Positions 17,166 to 26,849 of a stretch of DNA of 64,000 nucleotides are shown in pieces (the stretch's first letter is position 1; each line of letters starts with the position of its first letter). Location: positions 372,001 to 436,000 of the forward strand of contig OY970235.1 in assembly GCA_963714145.1 (NCBI GenBank), written 5' to 3'. The stretch comes from JBBWZH01 sp035544115. GTDB taxonomy: Bacteria > Actinomycetota > Actinomycetes > Mycobacteriales > CADCTP01. The position numbers were made by a program, and so were the translations under genes. The notes beneath the pieces are model-generated. The model was not told where the DNA came from and ran no database searches. It saw nothing but the letters and a program-made list of their open reading frames with translations.

Positions 17166-20100
17166 GTGGCTGCCTGCCGGCTTCTTGCTTCGGTTGCTTT
17201 GGCTGCTGGTCTGTCGGTGGCGGCACAGCCACTCCTCGCCCAGCAAGCCGCGGCCAGTGCCCAGCCGGCCGGTGCGGCGCCGGTGCAGCCGGTTGCTCAG
17301 CAGACCGAGGCCGCGGCACGAGCGGCCGCGAACGCGTCCGGCCAGCGGGTCGAGGTGCTCGGGCTGCGGTCCGGGACGAAGCAGGTCTTCGCCAACCCGG
17401 ACGGCACGCTGACCGCGGCGATCACGTTGCAGCCCACCCGGGTGCACCGGCCCGACGGGTCCTGGGTGCCGGTGGACACGACCCTTCGGGTGCAGCCGGA
17501 AGGCACCGTGGCGCCGGTGGCCGTCCCGGTCGACATCGCGTTCTCCGGCGGCGGCAGCGCCCCGCTGGCCCGGATCGCGCGCGCCGGCAAATCGCTGGCC
17601 ATGGGTTGGCCCGGGCTGCTGCCGCGCCCGCTGCTGCATGGCGACACGGCGACCTACCCGGACGTGCTGCCCGGGGTTGACCTGCAGGTCCGCGCGGACG
17701 TCGGCGGCTTCGCCGAGCAGCTCGTGGTGAAGAACAGCGCGGCCGCGGCCAACCCGGCGCTGGCGAAGCTGCGGTTCGCACTGGACGCGTCAGGGCTCAC
17801 CGTCCGGACCACCACATCCGGAGGCCTGGCCGCGATCGACGCCGCCGGCGGCACGGTGTTCCAGGCACCGGCACCGTCCATGTGGGACAGTGCTGCCCCG
17901 GCACCGGGAGCCGCGCCGGCCGCAGTGGCCAGCCCGGGCGCACACCGGGCCAGGATGGGCGTGCGGGTCACCGCGGACACGCTGGAAATCACCCCGGACC
18001 GGTCGATCCTGACCGCGCCGAGCACCCGCTTCCCGGTGGTGATCGACCCGACCTGGACCTACCAGAACCCCGCCTGGACCGAGGTGAACTCGTTCGATCC
18101 CGACTCGTCCACCTGGCGCACTGTGCCGACCTCGCTCGCCGTCGGCTTCCAGGACTTCCAGCCGCCGACCCGGGTACGCTCGTTCCTGCGGTTCGGCCTG
18201 GACTCCCGGATCTTCGGCTCGCACATCCTGAACGCCACGCTGACCCTGTTCGAGAACTGGTCGCCGTCCTGTTCCGCCCGGCTGTTCGAAGCCTGGGCCA
18301 CCGGCGGCTTCGACGGCAGCACGACGTGGAACCACCAGCCGGTCTTCGGGGCCAAGCTGGCCACGGCGAATGTCGCGAGAGGACACGACGCCGCCTGCCC
18401 CGGCGGCGGCGTCGACCTCGATGTCACCGCCGGCGTCGCCACCGCGGCCCGCAACCGCACCGCCATCACGCTCGGCCTCAAGGCCACCGACGAGAACGAC
18501 ACCCTGGCCTGGAAGAAGTTCAACACCAACCCGACGATCACCGTGATCTACAACCGCCGGCCCAACACCCCGGCACCGACCGACCTCTCCACCAAGAACC
18601 CGACCACCGCCTGCGCGACCACGGCGGCGACCGCCCCGCACGTGAACGTGACCGCCAACGGCGGGATCCACCTGTTCGCCAAGGCATCCGACCCGGACGC
18701 GGACATGATCCGCGTCGCCTTCGACTTCCGGCCCAACAACGGCAGCCCGATCGCCACACCGATCGTCGGGAACAAGGCCTCCGGCTCGTCTTTCGACGCG
18801 ACCATCCTGCAGCAGCACCCGCTCACCAACAACACCGTCTACGCCTGGCGGGTGGTCGTGCAGGACATCCGCAACGCCCAGGTCATGGACCAGTCACCAC
18901 CCTCGGCCTGGTGCTTCCTGGTCCAGGACGGCAACGCACCCAGCCCACCTGAGGTCACCTCCACCGACTACCCGTCCGACGAGTACGCCGGCTTCACCGG
19001 CGACACCGGCGAGTTCACCCTGTCGCCGGGCGCCACGATCGACACCGACCTGGTGAGCTACAACTACGGCCTGGATCAGCCGACGCCGCTGAGCACGATC
19101 GCCGTCCGGGCGGACGACACGGCCGTCGTGTTGATCTCGCCGCCGAGCTACGGCCCGCACGACCTGTGGGTGCGGGCGAGGGACTCGGCCGGCAACCTCT
19201 CATCCGCGATCCCATACCACTTCTATGTGGGTGCGCCGAACGACGCGGTAGCGAACTGGAAGTTCGATGAGGGCAGCGGGACCACGACGACCGCGGTCGT
19301 CGAGGATGACCCCAGCGCGACCGGCCCGACCGGCACGCTGTCGCCCACCGGCGTCTCCTGGCTGGCTGCGGGCAAGTCCGGATCGGCGCTCCACTTCGAC
19401 GGCACCAGCGGTTGGGTCAACTCCGGTACGACGGTCCGCATGGACCACGACTTCAGCATTTCGGCCTGGGTGCGCCTGACCAGCAAGGCGAACACCGCGT
19501 ACATCTTCAGCCAGGGCTTCGACCAGGGCGCCGGTTTGGCCGTGGAGTACTTTGCGAACACCGACCAGTGGTGTATGCACATCCAGCCACCCACTGGCAA
19601 TTCCCGTTCTGCGGACACGCTGGGGCCCCTACCGCAGAACACCGCCTGCTCGGACGCGGTGCCCCAGTTGAACGTATGGACGCACGTAGTGGCACAGTAC
19701 GCGTTCGGTTCGTCGTCGAGCTTCCTGAGCCTTGTTGTGAACGGCGGGCCTAGCTCAGGGGCCACCGTGATCAGCGCCCCGCAGCCTGGCGGGAACCTTG
19801 AGATCGGCCGGGCCAGGACCCTCTTCGGGGTATCGGTGGGCTTCTGGCCCGGAGATGTCGACGACCTACGGATCTACGATCGGCCACTGCGACAGGCCGA
19901 GATAACCGACCTGATGGGCTACGCCAGCAACGCGGCGGCTTCCGGAACGTGGTCGTTCAACGAGACGAGCGGAACCACGGCGGCGGACTCGTCCGGGAAG
20001 GGGCACCCAGCCACCCTCAGCGGCGGCGCCGCGTTCGGCCCTGGCGGCCACTCCGGCGGTCAGTTGACGCTCAACGGCACGACCGCCGTGGCCACCACGG

Positions 20101-20285
20101 CGGCCTCGGTGATCCGGACCGACCAGAGTTTCGTGGTGGCGTCCTGGGTGCGACTGTCCGCTGAGGACGCTGAGTACACGGTGGTCAGCGCCGACGGCGT
20201 CGACACCGCCGGGTTCACCCTGCAATACGAGCCGGACGACGGCGGCGGCGCTCTGTGGACATTCGGCCTACCAGGGGAGATCTGA
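17166..20285 (+). CDS. Secreted LamG/DNRLRE-domain protein, 5' part (frameshifted)
   Basis: Starts at GTG 17166 after GGGGGGA; a signal peptide covers about the first 30 residues. The N-terminal module (V-F-A-N-P-D-G-T...R-P-D-G-S-W-V-P-V-D) is homologous to the same region of the RHS protein at 4661, followed by a DNRLRE-like domain (coded about 18050-18550) and fibronectin-like segments. The first LamG jelly-roll is coded at about 19250-19900 and a second begins near 19930. The second LamG stops at TGA 20283-20285 but continues in another frame at 20286-20605. The intact product would be about 1146 residues. Probably a cell-surface companion of the RHS protein immediately downstream. Confidence 0.75.
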   Translation: MAACRLLASVALAAGLSVAAQPLLAQQAAASAQPAGAAPVQPVAQQTEAAARAAANASGQRVEVLGLRSGTKQVFANPDGTLTAAITLQPTRVHRPDGSWVPVDTTLRVQPEGTVAPVAVPVDIAFSGGGSAPLARIARAGKSLAMGWPGLLPRPLLHGDTATYPDVLPGVDLQVRADVGGFAEQLVVKNSAAAANPALAKLRFALDASGLTVRTTTSGGLAAIDAAGGTVFQAPAPSMWDSAAPAPGAAPAAVASPGAHRARMGVRVTADTLEITPDRSILTAPSTRFPVVIDPTWTYQNPAWTEVNSFDPDSSTWRTVPTSLAVGFQDFQPPTRVRSFLRFGLDSRIFGSHILNATLTLFENWSPSCSARLFEAWATGGFDGSTTWNHQPVFGAKLATANVARGHDAACPGGGVDLDVTAGVATAARNRTAITLGLKATDENDTLAWKKFNTNPTITVIYNRRPNTPAPTDLSTKNPTTACATTAATAPHVNVTANGGIHLFAKASDPDADMIRVAFDFRPNNGSPIATPIVGNKASGSSFDATILQQHPLTNNTVYAWRVVVQDIRNAQVMDQSPPSAWCFLVQDGNAPSPPEVTSTDYPSDEYAGFTGDTGEFTLSPGATIDTDLVSYNYGLDQPTPLSTIAVRADDTAVVLISPPSYGPHDLWVRARDSAGNLSSAIPYHFYVGAPNDAVANWKFDEGSGTTTTAVVEDDPSATGPTGTLSPTGVSWLAAGKSGSALHFDGTSGWVNSGTTVRMDHDFSISAWVRLTSKANTAYIFSQGFDQGAGLAVEYFANTDQWCMHIQPPTGNSRSADTLGPLPQNTACSDAVPQLNVWTHVVAQYAFGSSSSFLSLVVNGGPSSGATVISAPQPGGNLEIGRARTLFGVSVGFWPGDVDDLRIYDRPLRQAEITDLMGYASNAAASGTWSFNETSGTTAADSSGKGHPATLSGGAAFGPGGHSGGQLTLNGTTAVATTAASVIRTDQSFVVASWVRLSAEDAEYTVVSADGVDTAGFTLQYEPDDGGGALWTFGLPGEI

Positions 20286-20605
20286 AGGGCGCCGAGCCAC
20301 CGACACCGGCCAGGGTGCCAGCGATCGACCGGACCGGCGCATGGGTACACGTCACCGGCGCGTACAACGGCTTCACCCATGTAGCGCAGGTTCGGGTCAG
20401 GGACTCGTTCGGGACCCGGGTCAACTACGGCAGACAGGATCGTCCGTGGAACGCGGCCGGCGGCCTGCAGATCGGGCGATCGAAGATCCTCGGCGATGCC
20501 GACGACGCGGTCTACGGCGACTACCTACCCGCCGCCGTCGACGACCTGAAGATCTATAGCGGTGTCCTGGTCGATGCCGACCTCCGGACGTTGGACCAGT
20601 CGTGA
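20286..20605 (+). pseudogene. Out-of-frame 3' end of the LamG protein
   Basis: This stretch encodes the missing end of the second LamG domain (G-A-W-V-H-V-T-G-A-Y-N ... D-D-L-K-I-Y-S-G-V-L) one frame away. Adding one G to the GGGG run at 20274-20277 would join the two parts as L-P-G-G-D-L-K-G. The restored frame ends at TGA 20603-20605, which overlaps the GTG of the next RHS gene. That GTGA coupling supports this frame as the native one. Either a sequencing error or a real recent frameshift. Confidence 0.75.
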
Positions 20606-21672
20606 AGGGGCTGACAATCGTGCGTGCGCGGACTGTCGCGTTTGGACTCGGTGTGGTGTTGCCGTTGTCCCTGCTGGCCCCGGTGACGGTGTCGACTGCT
20701 GCGGCGGCTGGCGGTCCGAGCCCCGCGGCCCGGGACCGGATCGTCCCGACCCGGCCGGCACCGGCGCCGCGTGCGATCCCGCCGCTTCGGGTCGATCGGC
20801 CCGGGCGTCCGCCGGCGGTGACCTGGCCGGCGGCCGGGGTCGCCGACCTTCCGGTCACGGAAACGCCGGCCCGGGTGGGCATCCTCCCCGTGACCGTCCA
20901 CAGTGCACGGTTCGCCGGGACGCCGGCAAGGGTCCGGGTCCGGCTGCTCGACCACCAGGCCGCCGTGCGAGCCGGGGTGGCGACCGTCTTCGTTGTGTCG
21001 CGTGTGGACGGACAGGCGGACGCCAGCCGGATCTCGCTCAGCCTCGACTACTCCGGCTTCCGGGACGCGTTGGGTGGCGGGGACGCCGCGGCCAGGCTGA
21101 CCCTGATCCGGGTGGCCGGCTGCGCGCCGACCGCGCTGGCCGGACCGGGTTGCCGTGCCGCGGTCGTCCGAGCGGACAACGACGTGGCCACCGGCCGGCT
21201 GACCGCCGAGGTTGATGCCGCCGGGTCGGAGACCACCTTCGCGGTCGCGGCGGCGCCGTCCGGCAGCACCGGCAACTACACAGCCACCTCCCTGTCTCCA
21301 GCGGCGAGTTGGGCAGTCAACGCCAATTCCGGCGACTTCACCTGGTCCTACCCGCTGCGGCTGCCACCGGTGCCGGGCGGTCAGGCACCGGGCCTGGCCT
21401 TCTCGTACCGTTCGGGCAGCGTGGACGGTCGCACCGCGTCGACCAACAACCAGCCGTCCTGGGTCGGTGAGGGCTGGGATATGGCGTCCGGCTTCATCGA
21501 GCGGCGGTACCGGTCCTGTGTGGACGATGGTGTGGCGAACAGCGGAGACCTGTGCTGGGCCCGGAGAGCCTGGCCATATCGTTCGGCGGCCGGTCCACCG
21601 AGTTGGTCCGTGACGACGCGTCCGGCGCCTACCACCCGAAGGACGACGACGGGTCACGGGTCGAGCGGCTGA
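20602..21672 (+). CDS. Second secreted RHS protein, N-terminal part (frameshifted)
   Basis: Begins at GTG 20602, overlapping the LamG stop; GTG 20620 with AAGGGG upstream is an alternative. A signal peptide ends near A-A-A-A-G-G. The mature part has a Pro-rich linker, a beta-rich domain and the RHS opening (F-S-Y-R-S-G-S-V-D-G-R ... W-V-G-E-G-W-D). The homologous frame is lost near 21560 after G-D-L-C-W-A, and the tail to 21672 is out of frame. The continuation is at 21552-26786. With one base restored in the C-run at 21560-21562 the whole protein would be about 2061 residues. Confidence 0.75.
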   Translation: MKGLTIVRARTVAFGLGVVLPLSLLAPVTVSTAAAAGGPSPAARDRIVPTRPAPAPRAIPPLRVDRPGRPPAVTWPAAGVADLPVTETPARVGILPVTVHSARFAGTPARVRVRLLDHQAAVRAGVATVFVVSRVDGQADASRISLSLDYSGFRDALGGGDAAARLTLIRVAGCAPTALAGPGCRAAVVRADNDVATGRLTAEVDAAGSETTFAVAAAPSGSTGNYTATSLSPAASWAVNANSGDFTWSYPLRLPPVPGGQAPGLAFSYRSGSVDGRTASTNNQPSWVGEGWDMASGFIERRYRSCVDDGVANSGDLCWARRAWPYRSAAGPPSWSVTTRPAPTTRRTTTGHGSSG

Positions 21673-24600
21673 CCGACACGATCACCCCGCCGGCGAACGG
21701 CGTAGACCGTGACGAGCACTGGAAGGTCACCACGCTCGACGGCACGCAGTACTTCTTCGGCCTGAACCACCTGCCCGGCTGGGCAGCGGGCAAGACGGTG
21801 ACCAACTCGGCGTGGACGGCGCCGGTCTATGGCAACAACACCGGCGAGCCGTGCCACCAGGCCACCTTCGACGCCTCGTCGTGCCCGCAGGCGTGGCGGT
21901 GGAACCTCGACTACGTCCTGGACCCGCATGGCAACGCGGTCGGGTACTTCTACACACCCGAGGGCAACAAGTACGGCCACGGCACCGCCCGCACCGCGGT
22001 CGCCTACACCCGTGGCGGCACGCTGGCGAAGATCACGTACGGGTTCCAGGACGGTCAGGCGTTCGGAACCCCGGCCGCACAGGTCGTCTTCACCGTTGCC
22101 GAGCGGTGCAAGACGGCCGGTGCGACCTGCACGCCGACCGCGGCGAACGCCGGAAACTACCCGGACGTGCCGCTGGACCAGCTGTGCACCGCATCGACCT
22201 GCGGCACGACCCAGACCGCGCCGACCTTCTGGTCGACCAAGCGGCTCACCGGGATCTCCGCCCAAGCGTGGAAGGGCGCCTACGTTCCGGTCGACACCTG
22301 GTCGCTCGGTCACGACTTCCCGGTCGCGGGCGACCCGCCCACCACCGGCGCGGGCTCGGCCTCGCTCTGGCTGGACAGCATCCAGCACTCCGGCGTCATC
22401 GGCGGCACCGCCACCACACCGCCGATGACTTTCGACGGCACTCCCATGCCGAACCGGGTCGACGGCCTGGAGGGCCTACCGCCGCTGAACAAGTTCCGGT
22501 TGACCACCGTGCGCACCGAGAGCGGCGGCCAGATCGACGTGAACTACGCGCCGACCAACTGCGTCCGCACCTCACTGCCCACTCAGGACACCAACACCCA
22601 GCGGTGCTTCCCGAGCTGGTGGACCCCGTCCGACCAGGTGCCACTGCTGGACTGGTTCCACAAGTACGTGGTCGCGCGGGTGCTGACGAGCGACCGGGTC
22701 ACCGACCAGCCGACGATGCAGACCGATTACGACTACGACAACGCCGTCGGCGGCGCCTGGCACTTCACCGACACCGACGAGATCACACCGGCGGCCAAGC
22801 GCACCTGGTCGCAGTGGCGCGGCTACCAGAAGGTCACGGTCACCCAGGGCACCGGCCAGGACGGCCCACGCACCTCGACATCCAACCTCTACCTGCGCGG
22901 CATGGACGGCGACAAGCTCACCAGCGGCACCCGCAGTGCCACGGTGCCCGACTCGCAGGGCGGCACGATCACCGACGCACCGGCTTACGCCGGCTTCGTC
23001 CGCGAGCAGATCACCACCAACGGCGTCGGCGGCGCCGAGGTCTCCGGCCAGATCAACGACCCGGTGCAGTCGGCGGCGACCGCCACGCACACCCATGATG
23101 ATGGCCTGACCGTCACCGCCAGACTGGTCAACACCGCCGGCGAGCGGGGGCGGGTGCGCCTGGCCAACGGCACCTTCCGCCGCACCCAGCTGAACCGCGT
23201 GTTCGACAGCCACGGCCAGCCGACCCAGCTGGACGACCAGGGCGACCTCAGCACCGCGACCGACGACATGTGCACGCGGACCAGCTACGCCAGCAATGAG
23301 ACCAAGTGGATGTGGTCCTACCCCAGGGAGGTCGCGACTGTCGGCGTTGCTTGCGCCGCCACCCCGTCCTACCCGGCGGACGCGGTCACCGACGTGCGCA
23401 GCTACTACGACCTCAGCACAACGCTCGGCGCGTTGCCCGGCGCGGGCGACGTGACCCGGTCGGAACAGGCCGCGTCCTACAGCGGCAACACGCCGACCTT
23501 CGCCCCGCTCGGCTCCGGCACGTACGACGCGTTCGGCCGTCCACTGTCCACAAAGGACGCGTTGGGCCGGGAGACGAAGACGGCTTACACCGACACCGGT
23601 GGCCTCACCACGCAGACTGCGGTCACCGACCCGGCGCTGTTCGTCACCACGACGACGCTGGAGCCGGCCTGGGGCGTGCCGACCATCGTTGTCGACCCGA
23701 ACAACAAGAAGACCGAGCTCGCCTACGATCCGCTCGGCCGCCTCATTTCGGTGTGGAAGCCCAGCCGGCCTCGGGCGTCGTTCGACCCCACCCAGACATT
23801 CGCCTACTCCGTCCACAACGACGTGCCCACCACGGTCACCTCATCCACGCTTGGCCCGAACGGCCGGATGCGGTCCACCTTTGCGATCTACGATGGCCTG
23901 CTCCGGGTACGGCAGACCCAGTCGGCCGCGGTCGGTGCTGGGCGGGTATTGACCGACACCACGTACAACTCGGCGGGCCAGACGTTCCGTTCGAACGGCC
24001 CGTACGTGACCGCCGGCACGGCCGGCACGGCGCTGTCCCTAGTGGACGACAACCAGGTGCCGACGCAGACGCTGACCCAGTACGACGGCGCCGGCCGTCC
24101 AACCGCCTCGATCTTCCAGTCCCTCGGCGTCGAGCAGTGGCGGTCGAGCACCGCCTACGGCGGTGACCACGTCGATGTCACGCCGCCGACGGGCGGCACC
24201 GCCAAGTCGACCTACACGGACGTGCGGGGGCGCACCACCGAGCTGCGCCAGTACCACGGGGCGGCGCCGTCGGGAGCTTTCGATGCCACCCGGTACACCT
24301 ACACGGACGCCAGCCAGCTCGCGACGACTACCGACCCGGCCGGCAACATCTGGCGGTTCGGCTACGACCTGCGCGGTCGGCGCACCAGCACCGACGACCC
24401 GGACAAGGGCCACGCATCAGCGACCTACGACGACGCCGGGCAAACCCTCACCAGCACCGACTCTCGCAATAGGACACTCGCCTACAGCTACGACGCGCTG
24501 GGTCGCAAGACCGGCGAGTTCGATACGTCGACCAGTGGTACCAAGCTCGCCGGCTGGACGTACGACACGCTGCGCAAGGGCGCGCTGACCTCGGCAAGCC

Positions 24601-26786
24601 GCTTCGTCGGCACGGCTCAGTACACCAACGCGGTGCTCGGTTACACGGCCGACGGCCTGCCCGGCGGCGCCACGATCACGATCCCGGACACCGGGGACGG
24701 GCTCAACGGCACCTACACCTACCGGCTGGACTACAAGGTCGACGGCAGTCTGGAAGGGCTGACCTTGCCGATCACGCCGGGCCTGCCGAACGAGTCGCTC
24801 ACCTACCAGTACGACGACCTGGGCAACCAGAGCGTGCTGGAGTCCGGCCAGCCGGTCGGCATCGTCCCGTTCGTGCCGGCTGCGCTCTACACCCAGCTCG
24901 GGAAGCCGGCCCGGCTGACGCTCTCGACCGGCCCGGCGACCGCGTGGCTGTCGTACTACTACCAGGAATCCACCCAGCGGCTGACCCGGTCGCTGGTGGA
25001 GACCGGCGGCAACCCGGTGCCGACCTCGGACACCAACTACAAGTACGACCCAGCTGGCAACGTGACCCGGGTCGACACCACCATCCAGGGTGGCCAGACC
25101 GACACCCAGTGCTTCAACTATGACTACCTGCGCCGCCTCACCGAGGCGTTCACGGCGACGGTTGCCACGGACGCCACCTGCCCGGCCTCGCCCAGCACCG
25201 GCATCCTCGGCGGACCCGCACCGTACTGGCAGTCCTACGGCTACGACCTGACCGGCAACCGCACCACCGAGACCCGGCACGACCCAGCCGGCGGCACCGA
25301 TACAACCCGCAGCTACACCTACCCGGCCGCCGGCCAGCCGCAGCCGCACACCGTCCGCTCGGTCGACACCGCCGGCCCAGGCGGCCCGGCGACAGCCGCC
25401 TACGGCTATGACGTCGAGGGGAACACGACGGCCCGGCCGGGCGGGCAGGCGCTCAGCTACGACATCGAGGGCCACCTCGCCTCGGTCACCCAGGGCACGG
25501 CCACCTCGACCTACCTCTACGACGCCGACGGCGCCCGCCTGATCAGCCACGATCCGACCGGCGCGACGCTCTACATGCCCTTCGGCGTCGAGGTGCACGT
25601 TGACACGGCCGGCGTGAAGTCGAGCACCCGCTACTACACCTTCGCCGGCCTCACCTTCGCCATGCGCACCACCGCCGGCGTCTCCTTCCTCGCCAGCGAC
25701 CCACACGGCACGTCGACTCAGACCGTGGCCGCGAGCAACGCCGCCGTCGCTACCCGCCGCCTCGACCCGTTCGGCAACCCCCGCGGCGCCCAACCCACCT
25801 GGCCCGGCAACCACGGCTTCGTCAACGGCCCCACCGACCCCACCGGCCTAACCCACCTCGGCGCCCGCGAATACGACCAAACAATTGGCCGCTTCACCTC
25901 AGTCGACCCGCTTCTTGATCCGCTCGACCCGCAACAACTCAACGGCTTCGCCTACGCAAACAACAGTCCTGTGGTCAACGCGGATCCGACTGGCCTCATG
26001 AGCAATTGTGGGCCTGACAACTTCCGTTGTGGTGGAGATCCGAATACCGACCCCGCTACTGGCAAATTCATCGGAAAAAACAGCGGCGGGGGACCGGGCG
26101 CGGGCTCGAGTGGTGGAGCGGCCCGGCCGGGCAAGGCTCCGCCGGAGGTCGACAACGCCGACCTCCGGAAAACCTTGGCCAACATATATGCCCGGCCGGG
26201 AGAGTTGGTGACGGTCGGGGAAGGCAAAACAGGAGAGGCGCTGATACATGAGAAGAATACCGGTATCAAGGTTGGTTCCAGTCCAAATACGAATTTTCAC
26301 TACAATAAGGCTGCCGACATGCTAAATAGACTGAGCTGGTTGCTGCAGGCCCATGAGGACCATCGGGTCGTGCTGTCGGCGAGGGATGAAGCGGTGGTCC
26401 GGAAGGAAATCAAGGAATTGGTTGACGCCATACGTCATCCTGACGTCGCCGGGAAGGTTACAGAGGATATGAAAGACAATCCGGGCCGAGCCAATGCGTA
26501 TAACACCACACTGGAGAAGGCTGACTGGTCCGCCATTCGTGAATTCTCCGGAACGGAGTGGACTAAAGAACACCCCAAGGCGCCCTGGCGCATGAAAGGG
26601 GCGAGTGGGCTCGCACCCGCGATGGTGGTAATTAACGTCGTCGGAGCCTACTCCGCATATCGTGATGGAGGGCCGGAAGCCGCGTTCCTGTCCGTCGTTG
26701 ATCCGCTGGGGGTCACTCAAGCAGTTCTCGGACGGTCACCCTGCTATACTCCTGGTTCTATTGGCTTCCACTGCCCGAGTGCGTGA
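21552..26786 (+). CDS. Second RHS/YD-repeat protein, main part with variable C-terminal toxin-like tip
   Basis: Encodes the bulk of the RHS shell: E-S-L-A-I-S-F-G-G-R-S directly continues the upstream part. YD repeats run through about 25900 to the core (G-A-R-E-Y-D-Q-T-I-G-R-F-T-S-V-D-P and D-P-T-G). The tip (about 26150-26786) is AT-richer. Its first half (L-A-N-I-Y-A-R-P-G-E-L-V, then H-E-K-N-T-G, H-Y-N-K-A, and a helical D-E-A-V-V-R-K-E-I-K-E-L) resembles polymorphic toxin type 28 (Ntox28, a predicted RNase). The second half has a hydrophobic segment A-P-A-M-V-V-I-N-V-V-G-A. Toxin assignment is tentative. The gene at 26850 is the likely immunity partner. Confidence 0.75.
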   Translation: MLGPESLAISFGGRSTELVRDDASGAYHPKDDDGSRVERLTDTITPPANGVDRDEHWKVTTLDGTQYFFGLNHLPGWAAGKTVTNSAWTAPVYGNNTGEPCHQATFDASSCPQAWRWNLDYVLDPHGNAVGYFYTPEGNKYGHGTARTAVAYTRGGTLAKITYGFQDGQAFGTPAAQVVFTVAERCKTAGATCTPTAANAGNYPDVPLDQLCTASTCGTTQTAPTFWSTKRLTGISAQAWKGAYVPVDTWSLGHDFPVAGDPPTTGAGSASLWLDSIQHSGVIGGTATTPPMTFDGTPMPNRVDGLEGLPPLNKFRLTTVRTESGGQIDVNYAPTNCVRTSLPTQDTNTQRCFPSWWTPSDQVPLLDWFHKYVVARVLTSDRVTDQPTMQTDYDYDNAVGGAWHFTDTDEITPAAKRTWSQWRGYQKVTVTQGTGQDGPRTSTSNLYLRGMDGDKLTSGTRSATVPDSQGGTITDAPAYAGFVREQITTNGVGGAEVSGQINDPVQSAATATHTHDDGLTVTARLVNTAGERGRVRLANGTFRRTQLNRVFDSHGQPTQLDDQGDLSTATDDMCTRTSYASNETKWMWSYPREVATVGVACAATPSYPADAVTDVRSYYDLSTTLGALPGAGDVTRSEQAASYSGNTPTFAPLGSGTYDAFGRPLSTKDALGRETKTAYTDTGGLTTQTAVTDPALFVTTTTLEPAWGVPTIVVDPNNKKTELAYDPLGRLISVWKPSRPRASFDPTQTFAYSVHNDVPTTVTSSTLGPNGRMRSTFAIYDGLLRVRQTQSAAVGAGRVLTDTTYNSAGQTFRSNGPYVTAGTAGTALSLVDDNQVPTQTLTQYDGAGRPTASIFQSLGVEQWRSSTAYGGDHVDVTPPTGGTAKSTYTDVRGRTTELRQYHGAAPSGAFDATRYTYTDASQLATTTDPAGNIWRFGYDLRGRRTSTDDPDKGHASATYDDAGQTLTSTDSRNRTLAYSYDALGRKTGEFDTSTSGTKLAGWTYDTLRKGALTSASRFVGTAQYTNAVLGYTADGLPGGATITIPDTGDGLNGTYTYRLDYKVDGSLEGLTLPITPGLPNESLTYQYDDLGNQSVLESGQPVGIVPFVPAALYTQLGKPARLTLSTGPATAWLSYYYQESTQRLTRSLVETGGNPVPTSDTNYKYDPAGNVTRVDTTIQGGQTDTQCFNYDYLRRLTEAFTATVATDATCPASPSTGILGGPAPYWQSYGYDLTGNRTTETRHDPAGGTDTTRSYTYPAAGQPQPHTVRSVDTAGPGGPATAAYGYDVEGNTTARPGGQALSYDIEGHLASVTQGTATSTYLYDADGARLISHDPTGATLYMPFGVEVHVDTAGVKSSTRYYTFAGLTFAMRTTAGVSFLASDPHGTSTQTVAASNAAVATRRLDPFGNPRGAQPTWPGNHGFVNGPTDPTGLTHLGAREYDQTIGRFTSVDPLLDPLDPQQLNGFAYANNSPVVNADPTGLMSNCGPDNFRCGGDPNTDPATGKFIGKNSGGGPGAGSSGGAARPGKAPPEVDNADLRKTLANIYARPGELVTVGEGKTGEALIHEKNTGIKVGSSPNTNFHYNKAADMLNRLSWLLQAHEDHRVVLSARDEAVVRKEIKELVDAIRHPDVAGKVTEDMKDNPGRANAYNTTLEKADWSAIREFSGTEWTKEHPKAPWRMKGASGLAPAMVVINVVGAYSAYRDGGPEAAFLSVVDPLGVTQAVLGRSPCYTPGSIGFHCPSA

Positions 26787-26849
26787 AGATTGGTCTTCGC
26801 GTGATCGCGCTGAGGTCAGTCGCCATTCCTCCTACATGGGCGGTAGGTC

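Noticed and set aside
20255..21675. Programmed -1 ribosomal frameshifting in LamG and RHS genes
   Set aside because: No X-XXY-YYZ heptamer or clear downstream stimulatory structure at either site; simple one-base loss in a G/C run is the plainer reading.
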